Source: Tetrapyrgos nigripes
Lineage: Eukaryota > Basidiomycota > Agaricomycetes > Agaricales > Campanellaceae
Direction: 5' to 3'
Length of the DNA: 64,000 nt
Assembly: GCA_013368315.1 (NCBI GenBank)
Contig: JAACJM010000012.1
Span: forward strand, 434,001-498,000
Position numbers and translations under genes: made by a program. The notes below the pieces were generated by a model. That model saw only the letters and a program-made list of their open reading frames with translations, ran no database searches and was not told the origin of the DNA. Of the stretch, positions 34,332-44,071 are shown piece after piece (position 1 is the stretch's first letter; each line of letters starts with the position of its first letter).

Positions 34332-36042
34332 ATGCGTGTTCCACATACCCCGCATACGTTTCCTGCATTCCCAATCTACTCATCTGCCTTTGTCTCCGAC
34401 AATCAACTAGTTCTTGGTGGTGGAGGTGGGGTGTCTAAAAGTGGAATCAAAAACAAGTTGGTGAGTTGTTTTGCCAGTCGAATATTTTCGTCAATGAACA
34501 AATTATGTAGAGACTCTTCACTGTCAAAGATGACCGCTCCGTGGAACTTGTAGATGAATACGAACTGGCCAAAGGCGAAGACAATCCAATGAGCATGGCC
34601 GCACATCCTGACGTATGTAATTCCGTGTCCAACGTGGCGTCACCTCAAGTCTGAACCTCTCGCGGAATAGGGAAAGAACCTTGTCTGCGGTGTCAACAGT
34701 GCATTAGAGTCCTTACAGAAAGGCGTTAATGAAAATTGCCGTAGCTTCAGCATAGAGAATGGCAAGTGAGTATGCGAAACAGTCCCTATTCAAACTACAG
34801 ACTAACTCTGAACGCAGACTTTCACTCACACGTACTCGAGGCACAATATCTGTCAGTGACGACGACGACTACCAGGTGTGCCCAAAATGTCCGTTCTCGA
34901 TGGAATTCTCATACTCATCTCAATTATTCAGAAAGTGACCGTCTTCTCTCCGGACGGTACCCTTGTAGCAGTCGCAGGATGCAACACGGTATGACGCGCT
35001 GCTCTGAGTCATTTTCCTGTGCTTAGTTTTTCTAGCTTCAAGTTCTGTCTTATCCTTCTCTTACCCCCATCGCAAGTCCTGTGCAGACTGAAAAAGAGAT
35101 TTACGATGCCGCATTCTCAAAATCTCAGGTCAGTCAATGCATACTTCAGAGCTGACTGTCATTGACGGAATCATCCAGCTCATTATCGCGACAACTGCAA
35201 ATTTACAAGTTTATAATCTACCCAGTGCCGAGAAGACGAAGCCTTCACCTACGAAAGGCAAAAAGAAGGGAAAACAAAAGTCAGATTCCTCCTCCAGTGT
35301 CCAGCTGAGTCTCGACCGTACCATTGAGGTCCCTGAGTCTTTGGGTGGAAGTGCGGGAAACACATTCAGAGCCGTGAGGTAGCTTTCAGTGTGACTTCTC
35401 GCTTGTCTTTTTGTTGAGCAGTTCATTAGGTTCCATCCTCAAGATGACGGCATTCTGTACACAGCTCTTAACACAATACCCAAGCGTACACGGTCCAAGT
35501 CTACTCCCAAGCAAGCATTCGTATGCAAGTGGAACACTGAATCATGGACTGTTGCCAAGACCAGAAAGATTGGAGACCGCAGCTTGACATGTTTCACCGT
35601 CAGGTAAGCAATTTCTTGATCCTTCAATCATTTCTGACTTGTTTCTGTAGCCCTGATGGCAAATTCTTGGGTTATGGCTCCTCTGACTTATCAATTGGTC
35701 TTCTGGATGCTGTCACCCTCAATGTAGGTTTGCTTTCATGTGGAAGAACGAAAACTCTTGACATTTTTCAATAGCCCGCTGCCTCTATCCTCAAAGCTCA
35801 TGAATTTTCTGTGACTACGATTGCATTCAGTCCATCCTCTAAACTCTTGGTTTCTGGAAGCGCGGACTACTCGATACGTGTTGCCAGCATTCCGGAAGTG
35901 ACTGGCTCTAGTAAGTTCATTTATCATTCCTTCTGCCAATCTTTCCTAAGCCATTGTTGTAGATTGGGGTTTCATGATGTTTATACTATTTGCTATCCTT
36001 GTTCTGTTCATTGCATTCGCCGCACAGAAGTTGTTGGCGTAG
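34332..36042 (+). CDS. SEC12: Sec12-type guanine-nucleotide exchange factor for Sar1
   Basis: ER membrane protein that activates Sar1 to start COPII vesicle budding. The N-terminal WD40 propeller shows the Sec12 loop signature LVLGGGGGVSKSGIKNKL, RLFTVKDDRSVELVDEYEL, GEDNPMSMAAHPD, NLVCGVNSALESLQKG, KVTVFSPDGTLVAVAGCNT, FHPQDDGILYTALN, TCFTVSPDGKFLGYGSSDL and VTTIAFSPSSKLLVSGSAD. The C-terminal anchor WGFMMFILFAILVLFIAFAA is followed by only QKLLA, so there is practically no lumenal domain, unlike yeast Sec12. About eight short introns are needed. The start at 34332 is the ATG of MRVPHTPHTF. Confidence 0.88.
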
Positions 36043-36150
36043 GCTAAAACGAGATGGTGTAATCGGAGACCTTCCTAAGCTTTGTTATATCAGTGGTATT
36101 ATTATTACATAGGGTATCATACAGTGAATAGATAACTACAAGCAGTCATT

Positions 36151-36980
36151 TCAATCATAATCGTCCGTCTCGACGAGCTGTCGTTGCACCCCATTGACTT
36201 CATCACCTGGTGTAGCCTGCACTTCTTCCATAGCATCGCTGTCCTCATCGTCACCTCCAGCAAAGAGTCCGTCATCGTCCTCTTCTATATCACTTCCTTC
36301 CTTCTTCATCATATCCTCGTCCACAGTCGGAACAGCAGAAATCGGGAATGGTGCCTCTTCACGGAGCGGTTCTGGTGGTACGGAAGCTGCTGCATTGGTG
36401 GATGGACCGGCTGCTGAGTCTGGAATAGGTGCAGGTTCCATATCCTCGTCTTCATCCTCGTCTTCGTCTTCGGATTCCTCAATCTCTTCAATCTCCTCAT
36501 CATACAGTTTGACTCCAGGTGGAGGTTTGTTGGGTACAAGATCAAAGTCGATGGAGGTCAGACAGTCATTGGACTGGGGTAAACGGACACCGAAAACTTC
36601 AGGAACAGAAGGCAGAGGAGCGGCATTTGTTGTGGTAGCTAAACTCATGATATACTGGGCAAGACGCGTCAAAACACGTCCAGTGTACAGCTGCATAAGA
36701 TGGAACCAACCTCTGTGGGGACTCTTCCGCCGAATTCCCATCCAACACGCGCCTGGACGGCGAGAACGACATCATCTATGTCGACCTTGTCCTGTCGGCC
36801 GGCATGGTCCGCGTAAACTTTGGCGTCGGTCAATACTTGCTGAGTGTACCTGTTTGAGAATTCTAGGAGCTGGTGAAGCACTCCTGGCTGTGCATCCTGG
36901 ACAGAGGGAATAGAAGATAGGATGAGCGCGATGGCACGAGCGGTTGTCGGAAGGTTGTCTGCTGGACGAAAGGCAGACAT
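36151..36980 (-). CDS. TAF9: Transcription initiation factor TFIID/SAGA subunit TAF9
   Basis: The histone-fold N-terminus is clear: AFRPADNLPTTARAIALIL, SSIPSVQDAQPGVLHQLLEF, RYTQQVLTDAKVYADHAGR, KVDIDDVVLAVQARVGWEF. It pairs with TAF6 in TFIID and SAGA. One intron (about 36650-36705) separates it from the C-terminal part, which starts YIMSLATTTNAAPLPSVPEV and contains NDCLTSIDFDLVPNKPPPG, a conserved block after the fold. The rest is a long acidic, Pro/Ala-rich tail (EEIEEIEESEDEDEDEDEDM) ending ETDDYD. About 255 residues. It is divergent from ISU1. Confidence 0.9.
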
Positions 36981-37106
36981 CGCAAGGTGGATTGCTGATT
37001 AAAAACGGATAACAGTATTGCGTATGCTTCGGCTTATCAGATAAGCCTCCGGTTTTCGCCACTTTGTGACCACTCGTGAGAGCGTCGTCTCTTTCTCATT
37101 TCCACC

Positions 37107-37829
37107 ATGTTTCGCTCTGCCATTTCACGGACAATTCTCAATGCTTCACGCCCAGCTGTCGCTAGGGTCAACGTCAGACCAGCTCTGACCCGCGCATATC
37201 ACGAAAATGTCATTTCTCATTATGAAAGGCCTAGAAACGTAGGGAAACGGTCTCTCTAGTTCTGGACCCGCTTATCTGATAACTTCTGTCTTTTAGGTTG
37301 GGTCCTTGCCAAAGAATGACATTGATGTCGGAACCGGTCTTGTGGGTGCACCTGCGTAAGTTTTGCCCTACTTCCAAGGCTCCTTAGTCTGTTCTGACGA
37401 TTGGGTAAATAGTTGCGGTGATGTGATGAAGCTCCAAATCCGCGTTGACGAGAACGGTATCATCTCCGACGTCAAGTTCAAGACGTTTGGTTGTGGTTCT
37501 GCCATCGCTTCGAGCTCATATATGACCGAACGGGTGAAGGGTTTGTCATTAGACGAGGCGGGCAAAATCAAGAACACTGAGATAGCGAAGGAGCTTTGTC
37601 TACCCCCAGTCAAGCTGCATTGCTCAAGTGAGTACTCATGCCACATTCCTCGAAGCTGCAAACTCATTGCTTTTCAGTGCTTGCTGAGGATGCCATTCGC
37701 TCGGCTATCCGGGACTACAAGTCAAAGCGTGCAACGATGGACAACCCTAAACAAAGTGGTTTCATTGATGTCACTCAGAGTGCGGTTACTGGAGAGACTG
37801 TCGCTACCGCTCATCCCGGTCAAAATTGA
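37107..37829 (+). CDS. ISU1: Mitochondrial iron-sulfur cluster assembly scaffold
   Basis: Scaffold on which Nfs1-frataxin-ferredoxin build [2Fe-2S] clusters in the matrix. The presequence is MFRSAISRTILNASRPAVAR. The U-type domain begins YHENVISHYERPRNVGSL and contains the three cluster Cys in PACGDVMKLQIR, FKTFGCGSAIASSS and LPPVKLHCSMLAEDAI. The LPPVK motif is the Hsp70 (Ssq1-type) recognition site. Three introns of about 55 nt are present. The C-terminus (ATAHPGQN) is slightly longer than in yeast. The start at 37107 gives the presequence in frame. Confidence 0.95.
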
Positions 37830-37992
37830 TCTCATGGATTATTTGCCCCTTGCTTTCGCATGTTTATGCCTACCTTAAAATCCTTTGCTCGTAGGAGTAG
37901 TCTGACACTGGGTTGTAGTGTCGTGTAACATTTGTATTACTAGCAGTCTGATACATACATAGTATAAATCATCATCACAACAGGTGTTGAAA

Positions 37993-40063
37993 TCATGTTC
38001 CTTTCTGACCGACGAAAGAAAAACTTCCTGCAGCGAACCAGCGTTCGTTGGCTTCCTTGACCCTTTGTGCCATGGCAGCGCGATTTGTGAGCTCGAATCC
38101 TGGAAAGGCTATCAGCAAACAGGGTTTTTGAACAGGAGTAAAAATCTTTGCTAACCTTGTGCGGGTGTGACGCTGAGAGAAGTTGCCGTTCCCGATGACT
38201 GTGATTGCTGGGCGGAACGTGTGATGTTTGCAATCCGTGTCTTGCTGGATTTGGACATTTTTGCTACAAAAAAATAAAAGTGAACAAGGCGACGCAGTAT
38301 GGATCATCTGGCTTACCTTTGCTTTTGGACTCGCCCATTCCAGCTCTGACTTTCCCAGTGCCAATTCCTATCATTCCCAGACCCTTTGTTTCATCAAACG
38401 CACCAACTTCCGCCTCTGCTTCACCAAACGCCATACGGTTCTGTAGTTTGCGCAATTCGGTCTGTGCATAAGCTTCCTTTGCTTTGCGAGCACTGGGAAA
38501 CATGTATCAGCGAGTTATTTTTCGACGTTAGATCGGCGCATACCGTTTGCCTCCACGTCGTTTCTTGGGCCCATCGTTGGGTAGAGGTAGAGCCTTCACA
38601 ACCTTGGCGGGAGGAGGAGCAGTCAGTCTGTCAATGTGTTTTTCGATCTTGTCCTTCAGGCTTTCTCCGTAACTTCCTGCAACGAATGGTGAGATGAGGA
38701 CGCCGAGGTTATGGACACAAAACCCACCAGTACGTTGTTTTCGTTCAAGATCCATCCGAGCAGCCAGGACTGCCTTTGCACCAACCGTCCGCTGAACCTT
38801 GACCTGATACTCGGGTGGAGTTTGGGCTACCAATTCCGACTGAAATATGAATCCTGTATGTCGCTTTTGCGTAGCGGTGGAGAATCCAGCTGTGATCTTC
38901 TTCTGCGCACCTAGAAGCTGAGAGTAAAGAATGAGGGACATCCACGATAATAAGAAGGATAGAGCCTTACATGAACGTTACAGGAAGGCATTTTTGCAAG
39001 ACCATTTAGACCTCCAGCAACTCCCAGTAGCTTTGCAGCAGTGGTGGTGCCTACGATAGCCGAGAGATTGGGTGCAAGGACGTTCATCCTAGAGCTGACG
39101 TACATGAATATCTGAGAGTGGTTAGTCGAAGAAATGGCAGTAGGGTCCGAGAGTACCTTTCTTCGTGCCTCTTCTAGGCGGTCAGCGAGGTCAGAGGCCC
39201 GTTGAACAGCAGCAAACTCGGCGTCTGAAAGTTTTCGGCCGGAGGTGGTTGTTGCAGTGACCACTACACTCATGATGATTGCAGGCGGAAGAACACCAGT
39301 TAAATCGACTTTTGTGAGGTCCTGAACAATCTTCAATCAAACACTCCCGTAAAAGAGACTGGAGACACACCTCTGCATTGCCTAGAGCCCTCACGGCCCG
39401 AATAAACATGGAAGGATCGGTGACCAATTGTTCCAGTTCAGGAAATCTGGGCGCATAATGATCTCGAATGAACTATAGGAACAAGAAAGGGAAGAACCAT
39501 CAATAATTGGAATGTAGAGGAAGCAACTGACGGTGATTTGCCTTGTGCACAACTAGAATTTCATTCTCTACGTCGACGGAAAGATTGTTGGCTTGGACAA
39601 TGACATTGTATTCCGGATTCATATGTGCAGGAAGTGCCATGACTTCTGTTGAACTCGGGTTTTGTTGGTATTTCTCAATATCCTGCACAACGGTTACATT
39701 GGGAAGGAGAACAGGGGATTGCAAGCACACCTTGAGAATATCAGTCATCTTCTTGCTACCCTCGAGTTTGGCAACCTTTCCAACGTCCTCAACTCCTGCC
39801 AAGTCCATTGCTTGTACGTCTTCTGCATCGAGTTCGTCTGCGGGTTTGATACCTCCTTCGAGAATTAGACCTGCTTGCGCTGTGTCGTTCTCTGTTTCCT
39901 CTGGTTCAGACATTTCGTCATCAGAGCTGGCTTTACGCTTGAGGCTGGAAGAGGGTCCAGGTTTTGGCTCGTCTAGTTTCTGTTGTTCTTCATCGTTGAA
40001 TTCTCCGCCGTCGTCAGAGAGACCGTCAAGATCAGCAAGGAGTTCGTCAGCGAGGCCACTCAT
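37993..40063 (-). CDS. PRP31: U4/U6 snRNP splicing factor Prp31
   Basis: Binds 15.5K-U4 snRNA and joins U4/U6 to U5 in the tri-snRNP. N-terminus [20 protein letters not shown], acidic and low complexity. Next: [106 protein letters not shown]. The Nop domain is [59 protein letters not shown]. The C-terminus includes KKRRGGKR and [20 protein letters not shown], then [14 protein letters not shown], all family hallmarks. About eight introns are needed. Its promoter contains arm A of an inverted repeat shared with the F-box gene. Confidence 0.93.
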
Positions 40064-40080
40064 GGTTATGTATGTTGCAA

Positions 40081-40200
40081 GCTTAGACTCGTTACCAGTC
40101 TTTCGCAAGAGTACTGATGACAGCCGATCAGTCCGAAGCGACTGGAATAAAATCCCAGGGTTTTGGCATAGTCGGCCAAAATCACGTGCTCGTTTTGACT
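40081..40200 (-). repeat. Inverted-repeat arm A (PRP31 promoter)
   Basis: Read on the minus strand, this about 120-bp stretch starts AGTCAAAACGAGCACGTGA and ends GGTAACGAGTCTAAGC, 17 bp before the PRP31 ATG. It aligns with arm B at 41371-41499 on the plus strand at roughly three-quarters identity by hand, including CCCTGGGATTTTAT and CTGTCATCA blocks. Both arms contain the palindrome CACGTG. Confidence 0.75.
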
Positions 40201-40344
40201 TCAACGAGATCCTGCTTCCACTTCGAAACCGAGGTGTCTTCAACTTCACCCTACGACCTCTACTAGTATATACGCACTGTATATTATGCTACCACAACAA
40301 TGTTTTCTGTTTTTTCTGCCAAAATCCGCCGCTGTTAGCTCTCT

Positions 40345-40938
40345 ATGGCCCCACTCAATCACTTCCACCTACTCTGCAAAATTTTCACCTCCATGAGCAC
40401 CCAAGGCTCCCCCAAGGCCGACGAAGCATGTCTACAGACAGCCAAAACCAGATTATGCGAAGTTTTTGACATTCCATCACTCAGAACGCATCAAGAGGCA
40501 GCCGCTCTCAATATCATTAGGGGTCAAAGTACCATTTATGATGTACCTACCGGAGGCGGCAAAACACTGGCTTTCTACCTAAGCTTCTTCTATCACTGGG
40601 ACCCACAGCATCCACCTAGCGCGTACCAGAAGAGCATGATCGTCGTCAGCCCGCTCAATGCACTCATGGATGCTCAGAAGAAGGCTTTGGAGGAAAGAGG
40701 GATCCAACTGCTCTCAATTCTGGAGGAGGAAAGGCCGAGGATATCTTAGGGGTGCGTCTCAGGAATGCTCTATGTGTAAATAAACTAACATATCTTCTAG
40801 AAACTCGCGGATGGGACCAAGTACATCAAGTATCGCGTCGTTTTCGTCTTGCCCGAACTTGCGCTCTCAAAGTCGTTTCACGAAACGGTTCTGCAGAGCC
40901 AGCTCTTCAAGAAGAACTGTATACAGGTCGTTATGTTG
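40345..40938 (+). pseudogene. RecQ-family DEAD/DEAH helicase relic (frameshifted, truncated)
   Basis: The first frame gives the RecQ N-terminal region: LCEVFDIPSLRTHQEAAALN, IYDVPTGGGKTLAFYLS (Walker A, GGGKT) and SMIVVSPLNALMDAQKKALE (motif Ia), then stops at 40747-40749. In the next frame, with one intron (donor GTGCGT near 40752, acceptor CTTCTAG), similarity continues: KLADGTKYIKYRVVFVLPEL and ALSKSFHETVLQSQLFKKN. A one-base change near 40732 therefore breaks the frame. The similarity ends at CIQVV, exactly where the Walker B DEAH motif should follow. No helicase function is possible. It sits between two inverted promoter-like repeats. Confidence 0.7.
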
Positions 40939-41164
40939 GATTTGCAAGGAGTTCATCGTCAAGCTCGATGCCGTTGAGTTCCTGAGGCGGGTTCAGGGCA
41001 GCAGAGGAACCCGGCACGCTTGGTGTGTCAAGTCCGGCTAGACTCAAACGAAATGACTGGCGGCGTTCTATCGTGGAGGTAGGTTCTCCTGTCCTTGCTT
41101 TCTTCCTGACCGAAGAAGAGGCTTTATATCCAGCGTCTGAATTGCGTCGTTTCGTCGGCGGCAT
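40931..41164 (-). CDS. Short basic hypothetical ORF or gene fragment
   Basis: A 77-codon frame starting at a true ATG (41164): MPPTKRRNSDAGYKASSSVR then KKARTGEPTSTIERRQSFRL, Lys/Arg/Ser-rich like a nuclear protein N-terminus, then LSLAGLDTPSVPGSSAALNP. It ends within a few bases of where the RecQ relic's similarity stops on the opposite strand. This suggests two truncated gene ends joined at about 40935. It could equally be a chance frame. No family is recognised. Confidence 0.3.
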   Translation of the reverse strand: MPPTKRRNSDAGYKASSSVRKKARTGEPTSTIERRQSFRLSLAGLDTPSVPGSSAALNPPQELNGIELDDELLANPT

Positions 41165-41370
41165 GATAAAAGGGATAAGGAGGTGAAGACTCCTATTTCA
41201 TATTCCTTTCGTGCATTGTTCGTGCATACCTCGGCAACGACTTCGAATTGCGCCAAGCAGAAACAAACTCGTTCTTCAGGAAGACTATATAAAGGTGTCT
41301 GTGTAGTCCTACGGTTCCGTACATGAAGTTGAAAACCCCCCCTTCGCCATCGTCGTTGAAATTTTGTCAA

Positions 41371-41499
41371 AGTCAAAACAAGCACGTGACTTTTCCGTGA
41401 CCTGCCAGAACCCTGGGATTTTATACCAGTCGCTCCGCTGGAGCTTTGATCGACTGTCATCAAACTTTCCACAGGACGGCTGGTTACGAGTCTATTGCA
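41371..41499 (+). repeat. Inverted-repeat arm B (F-box gene promoter)
   Basis: Plus-strand counterpart of arm A, beginning AGTCAAAACAAGCACGTGAC and ending GGTTACGAGTCTATTGC, about 40 bp before the F-box ATG. A further TCGTTGA block upstream is shared, with a 9-nt offset. The two arms point outward, each towards the gene it precedes. Confidence 0.75.
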
Positions 41500-41539
41500 A
41501 GCTTGACGCGTGGGACAAGCACCTGCAGGCCTCTTTGTC

Positions 41540-42997
41540 ATGGACGATCGCGAGCTGCGACTGCCACTCGAGATTTGGTCGTCGGTTTTCGACCTCATCG
41601 AGACATCTAGTCTTTCTAGAATCTCTCTTGCATGTCGTTCCTTTCGCTGGATCCTTTACCCCAGGCTTTTTCGCTCGCTCCGCATTATATGTCAGTTTTC
41701 CGACGATATTTTTGTCTATCTGTACAACACATCCCACCGTAAAGGTCTAGCCGACGCTTTTGCTCGACTCGAATTCTTCTCTTCAGCCGCTATCGCACCT
41801 TGTCTCCGATCCTGCACCATTTCATTTCAAAAGTGGCCAGATCCAGTCTTTGAGCCTGTTCTAAACAAGCTCTGTGACCATCTCTCTCGCTTCACTAATC
41901 TACAGCGCCTAGCCTTTGAGAACGTAATGATCACTTCTCAAAGAGCCCAGCTCATTTCGCTGACTCGACCTCTAGAGAAGCTCAGCTTCGCTAATTGTTC
42001 CATGGAAACCGACATCAGCCTATCCCAAAAGATCACAACAGACGAGTTGACTCTACGTTATGATAGAGGCAAGTGCAGTGGAGACCATTCCAATGCTTGG
42101 CTCTCCCTTATCCACACCACTAGCCTCCAAGAACTAGACGCTCGTAGTTCAGCACTGGAAACCTTATCAGAAATAGCAACCAACAAAATACCATTACCTT
42201 CCATGAAAGTCATTCACCTCAATTGCGAGGACGACGTTATTTCGTCCGACCATCTCCGTGTCGCTCTTCCAATGTGCCAATCCTTATCCAGGTTATATCT
42301 TGAGCCTCGGAAGGGAGGCATGTTATTATCCTTTCCCCATATAACCCAACACCTTTCCTTCTACGAAGGCCCGCATTACTTTCTCCAGTTCTTACAAGGA
42401 GAGCAGAACGAATTGCGTCGAGTAAAGCTCTTCGGGGACAGATACCAAGGCATTTGTGATCTGATCGACATACAGCAGGATTTCCAGTACTTTCACATCC
42501 ATGCCCCCATGCTCGAGTCGATGCACCTTCGAGCATTTCCTACATCCGAGCTGTGTCGCTGCATCACGTTGTTATTCCCAAACCTCCGATCTCTAGCCTT
42601 TTGGCTACCTCTCCAGACTCAGGCACTTTGTCCAATGCTTGCTCTTACTCATGAGGTAGGCCTTTCTTTCGCCTTCTCAGAATTTAGATAATGTACCTAA
42701 CAGATGCAATGCTAGTCCTTTCTCCCCGCACTCATGAAAATGTGCCTCCCATGCCACCTAGAGAATCTCGTCATCCTAGGGATGCTCTTCTCTAACTCTA
42801 TTGAAGGAGCTCAAGTCATCGAACACCTGACTAAGAAGTACCAATCCCTACGACACATTTATCTCTATTTCCCTCAGGGATATTGGGTGACTTGGTCTCA
42901 ATCATCGGATTCGTCTGAAGGCGAAGGGGGGACTGGACCTGAGAGAGGAGAAATGGCAGTTGGTCCTGTGGATGTGGAGTATGATTGGTTTTCTTGA
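41540..42997 (+). CDS. F-box protein with degenerate leucine-rich region
   Basis: The N-terminus MDDRELRLPLEIWSSVFDLI then ETSSLSRISLACRSFRWILY is an F-box, which would bind Skp1 in an SCF ubiquitin ligase. The rest has irregular leucine-rich segments (LQRLAFENVMITSQRAQL, LQELDARSSALETLSEIA, LRSLAFWLPLQTQAL, LRHIYLYFPQGYW), as in the large F-box families of mushroom fungi. One intron near 42655-42717 joins LALTHE to the last exon, which ends VDVEYDWFS. The first true ATG is at 41540; the open frame upstream begins only with GTG. The substrate is unknown. Confidence 0.8.
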
Positions 42998-43295
42998 AAG
43001 GAGATGTGGGTGGATTGTAAAAGGATAGGGTATTCTTTTGATTTGTATGATCATACGGGCTCGCGGTGTCTTCTTTAGCGGGTTTTTAGTGCTGTCTTTA
43101 GGGAATACTTCATGTGTATTTGGATGTCATCGATGTGCTGGATTGGTCAAGGAGGATGTCGCAGAGACATTTGCATTGCAAAACTTGTTACATAGAGTAC
43201 AATTCCAACCGCCATAGATCCATTAATGTGGGTATCTCTTCTATATATGGATTATAGAGTGAATAAGCATATGCTTGTTAGATGTGTTAGAGTCC

Positions 43296-43894
43296 TTAAT
43301 AGGTGCGTAAAGCGAGTGCTATGCATATGCAAATCAGCGAGTCCTAGACGGGTAGTTACTTTCAGCAGATGAACAGGTAGATACAAAACAGGCGCACGCA
43401 CATTGGAAAAAATCTCCTGAGCAACCCTATCTGAGTCCTCCCAATGGCACACCATATCTGCTCTAATAACGAAGGAACCGAACATAGCATGAGCTGAAAT
43501 CTTAACCCAACCAAAACGCACACCCACCTTCCACCCTGTCCCAAATTCTCATTTATCTGCGTCATCACGATGTATTTACTGCCCAACACCAAAAAAAAAC
43601 CAGTCAATCCTCGGAAGAGCAACACGAAGGCCATTACATATGTACTCACAACCCTCTCGGCTGAATCTCCAGCATCCTCTCCTTAACCCTCTCCCCAATC
43701 TCCTTCATCCACCCTTTCACTTTATCCCGATCTTTAGCTTCTGGCCATTGAGACGATTGTAGAGTAGTCGAAAGGAGCTTCTTCATGTACGCTTTCAGTA
43801 AATCGGAATCAAATTGGGGTCTGGGTGATGAGACTCCCGAGCGGGAGGGTTCTGAGCGGGGTGGAGAGCTGAGAGATGTCGAGGCCATTGTCAT
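43296..43894 (-). CDS. Tctex-1/Tda2-like dynein light chain family protein
   Basis: About 145 residues. A Ser/Pro-rich start (MTMASTSLSSPPRSEPSRSG) leads to the Tctex-1 fold: FDSDLLKAYMKKLLSTTLQS, DRDKVKGWMKEIGERVKERM, then FKYIVMTQINENLGQGGR, AHAMFGSFVIRADMVCHWED and a terminal strand DSLICICIALALRTY. Three short introns are needed. KYIVMTQINENLGQGG and the closing I-x-I strand are typical of Tctex-1 and the fungal endocytic protein Tda2. Which subgroup it belongs to is not decided here. It is divergent from PEX11, with start codons 178 bp apart. An in-frame second ATG at 43888 is an alternative start. Confidence 0.78.
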
Positions 43895-44071
43895 TGCGAA
43901 TGAAGATGCTACGGACGCGTTTCACTTGCAGACTGAGTTTTGGGGATTCACGTGATTGCCGCCCCCCGTGTTTTACAGGTCTTCTCCAACCGCTCGCTTC
44001 AAAAAGCTCCCTACATATCCGGATTGAGTCGACTTCAGCTCAAACAATAGCCAGGACAAAAGACAAGGCCC

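Noticed and set aside
36194..36913. 239-codon plus-strand Ser-rich open frame
   Set aside because: Antisense shadow of the acidic TAF9 tail: Glu/Asp codons read backwards give Ser-rich sequence.
39543..40469. 308-codon plus-strand open frame
   Set aside because: Antisense of PRP31 coding exons, whose splice-consistent protein is unmistakable. It only runs by chance into the PRP31 promoter.
41068..41598. 176-codon minus-strand frame over the repeat arm
   Set aside because: Composition is Arg/Ser-rich without family resemblance, and it overlaps the F-box N-terminus on the opposite strand.
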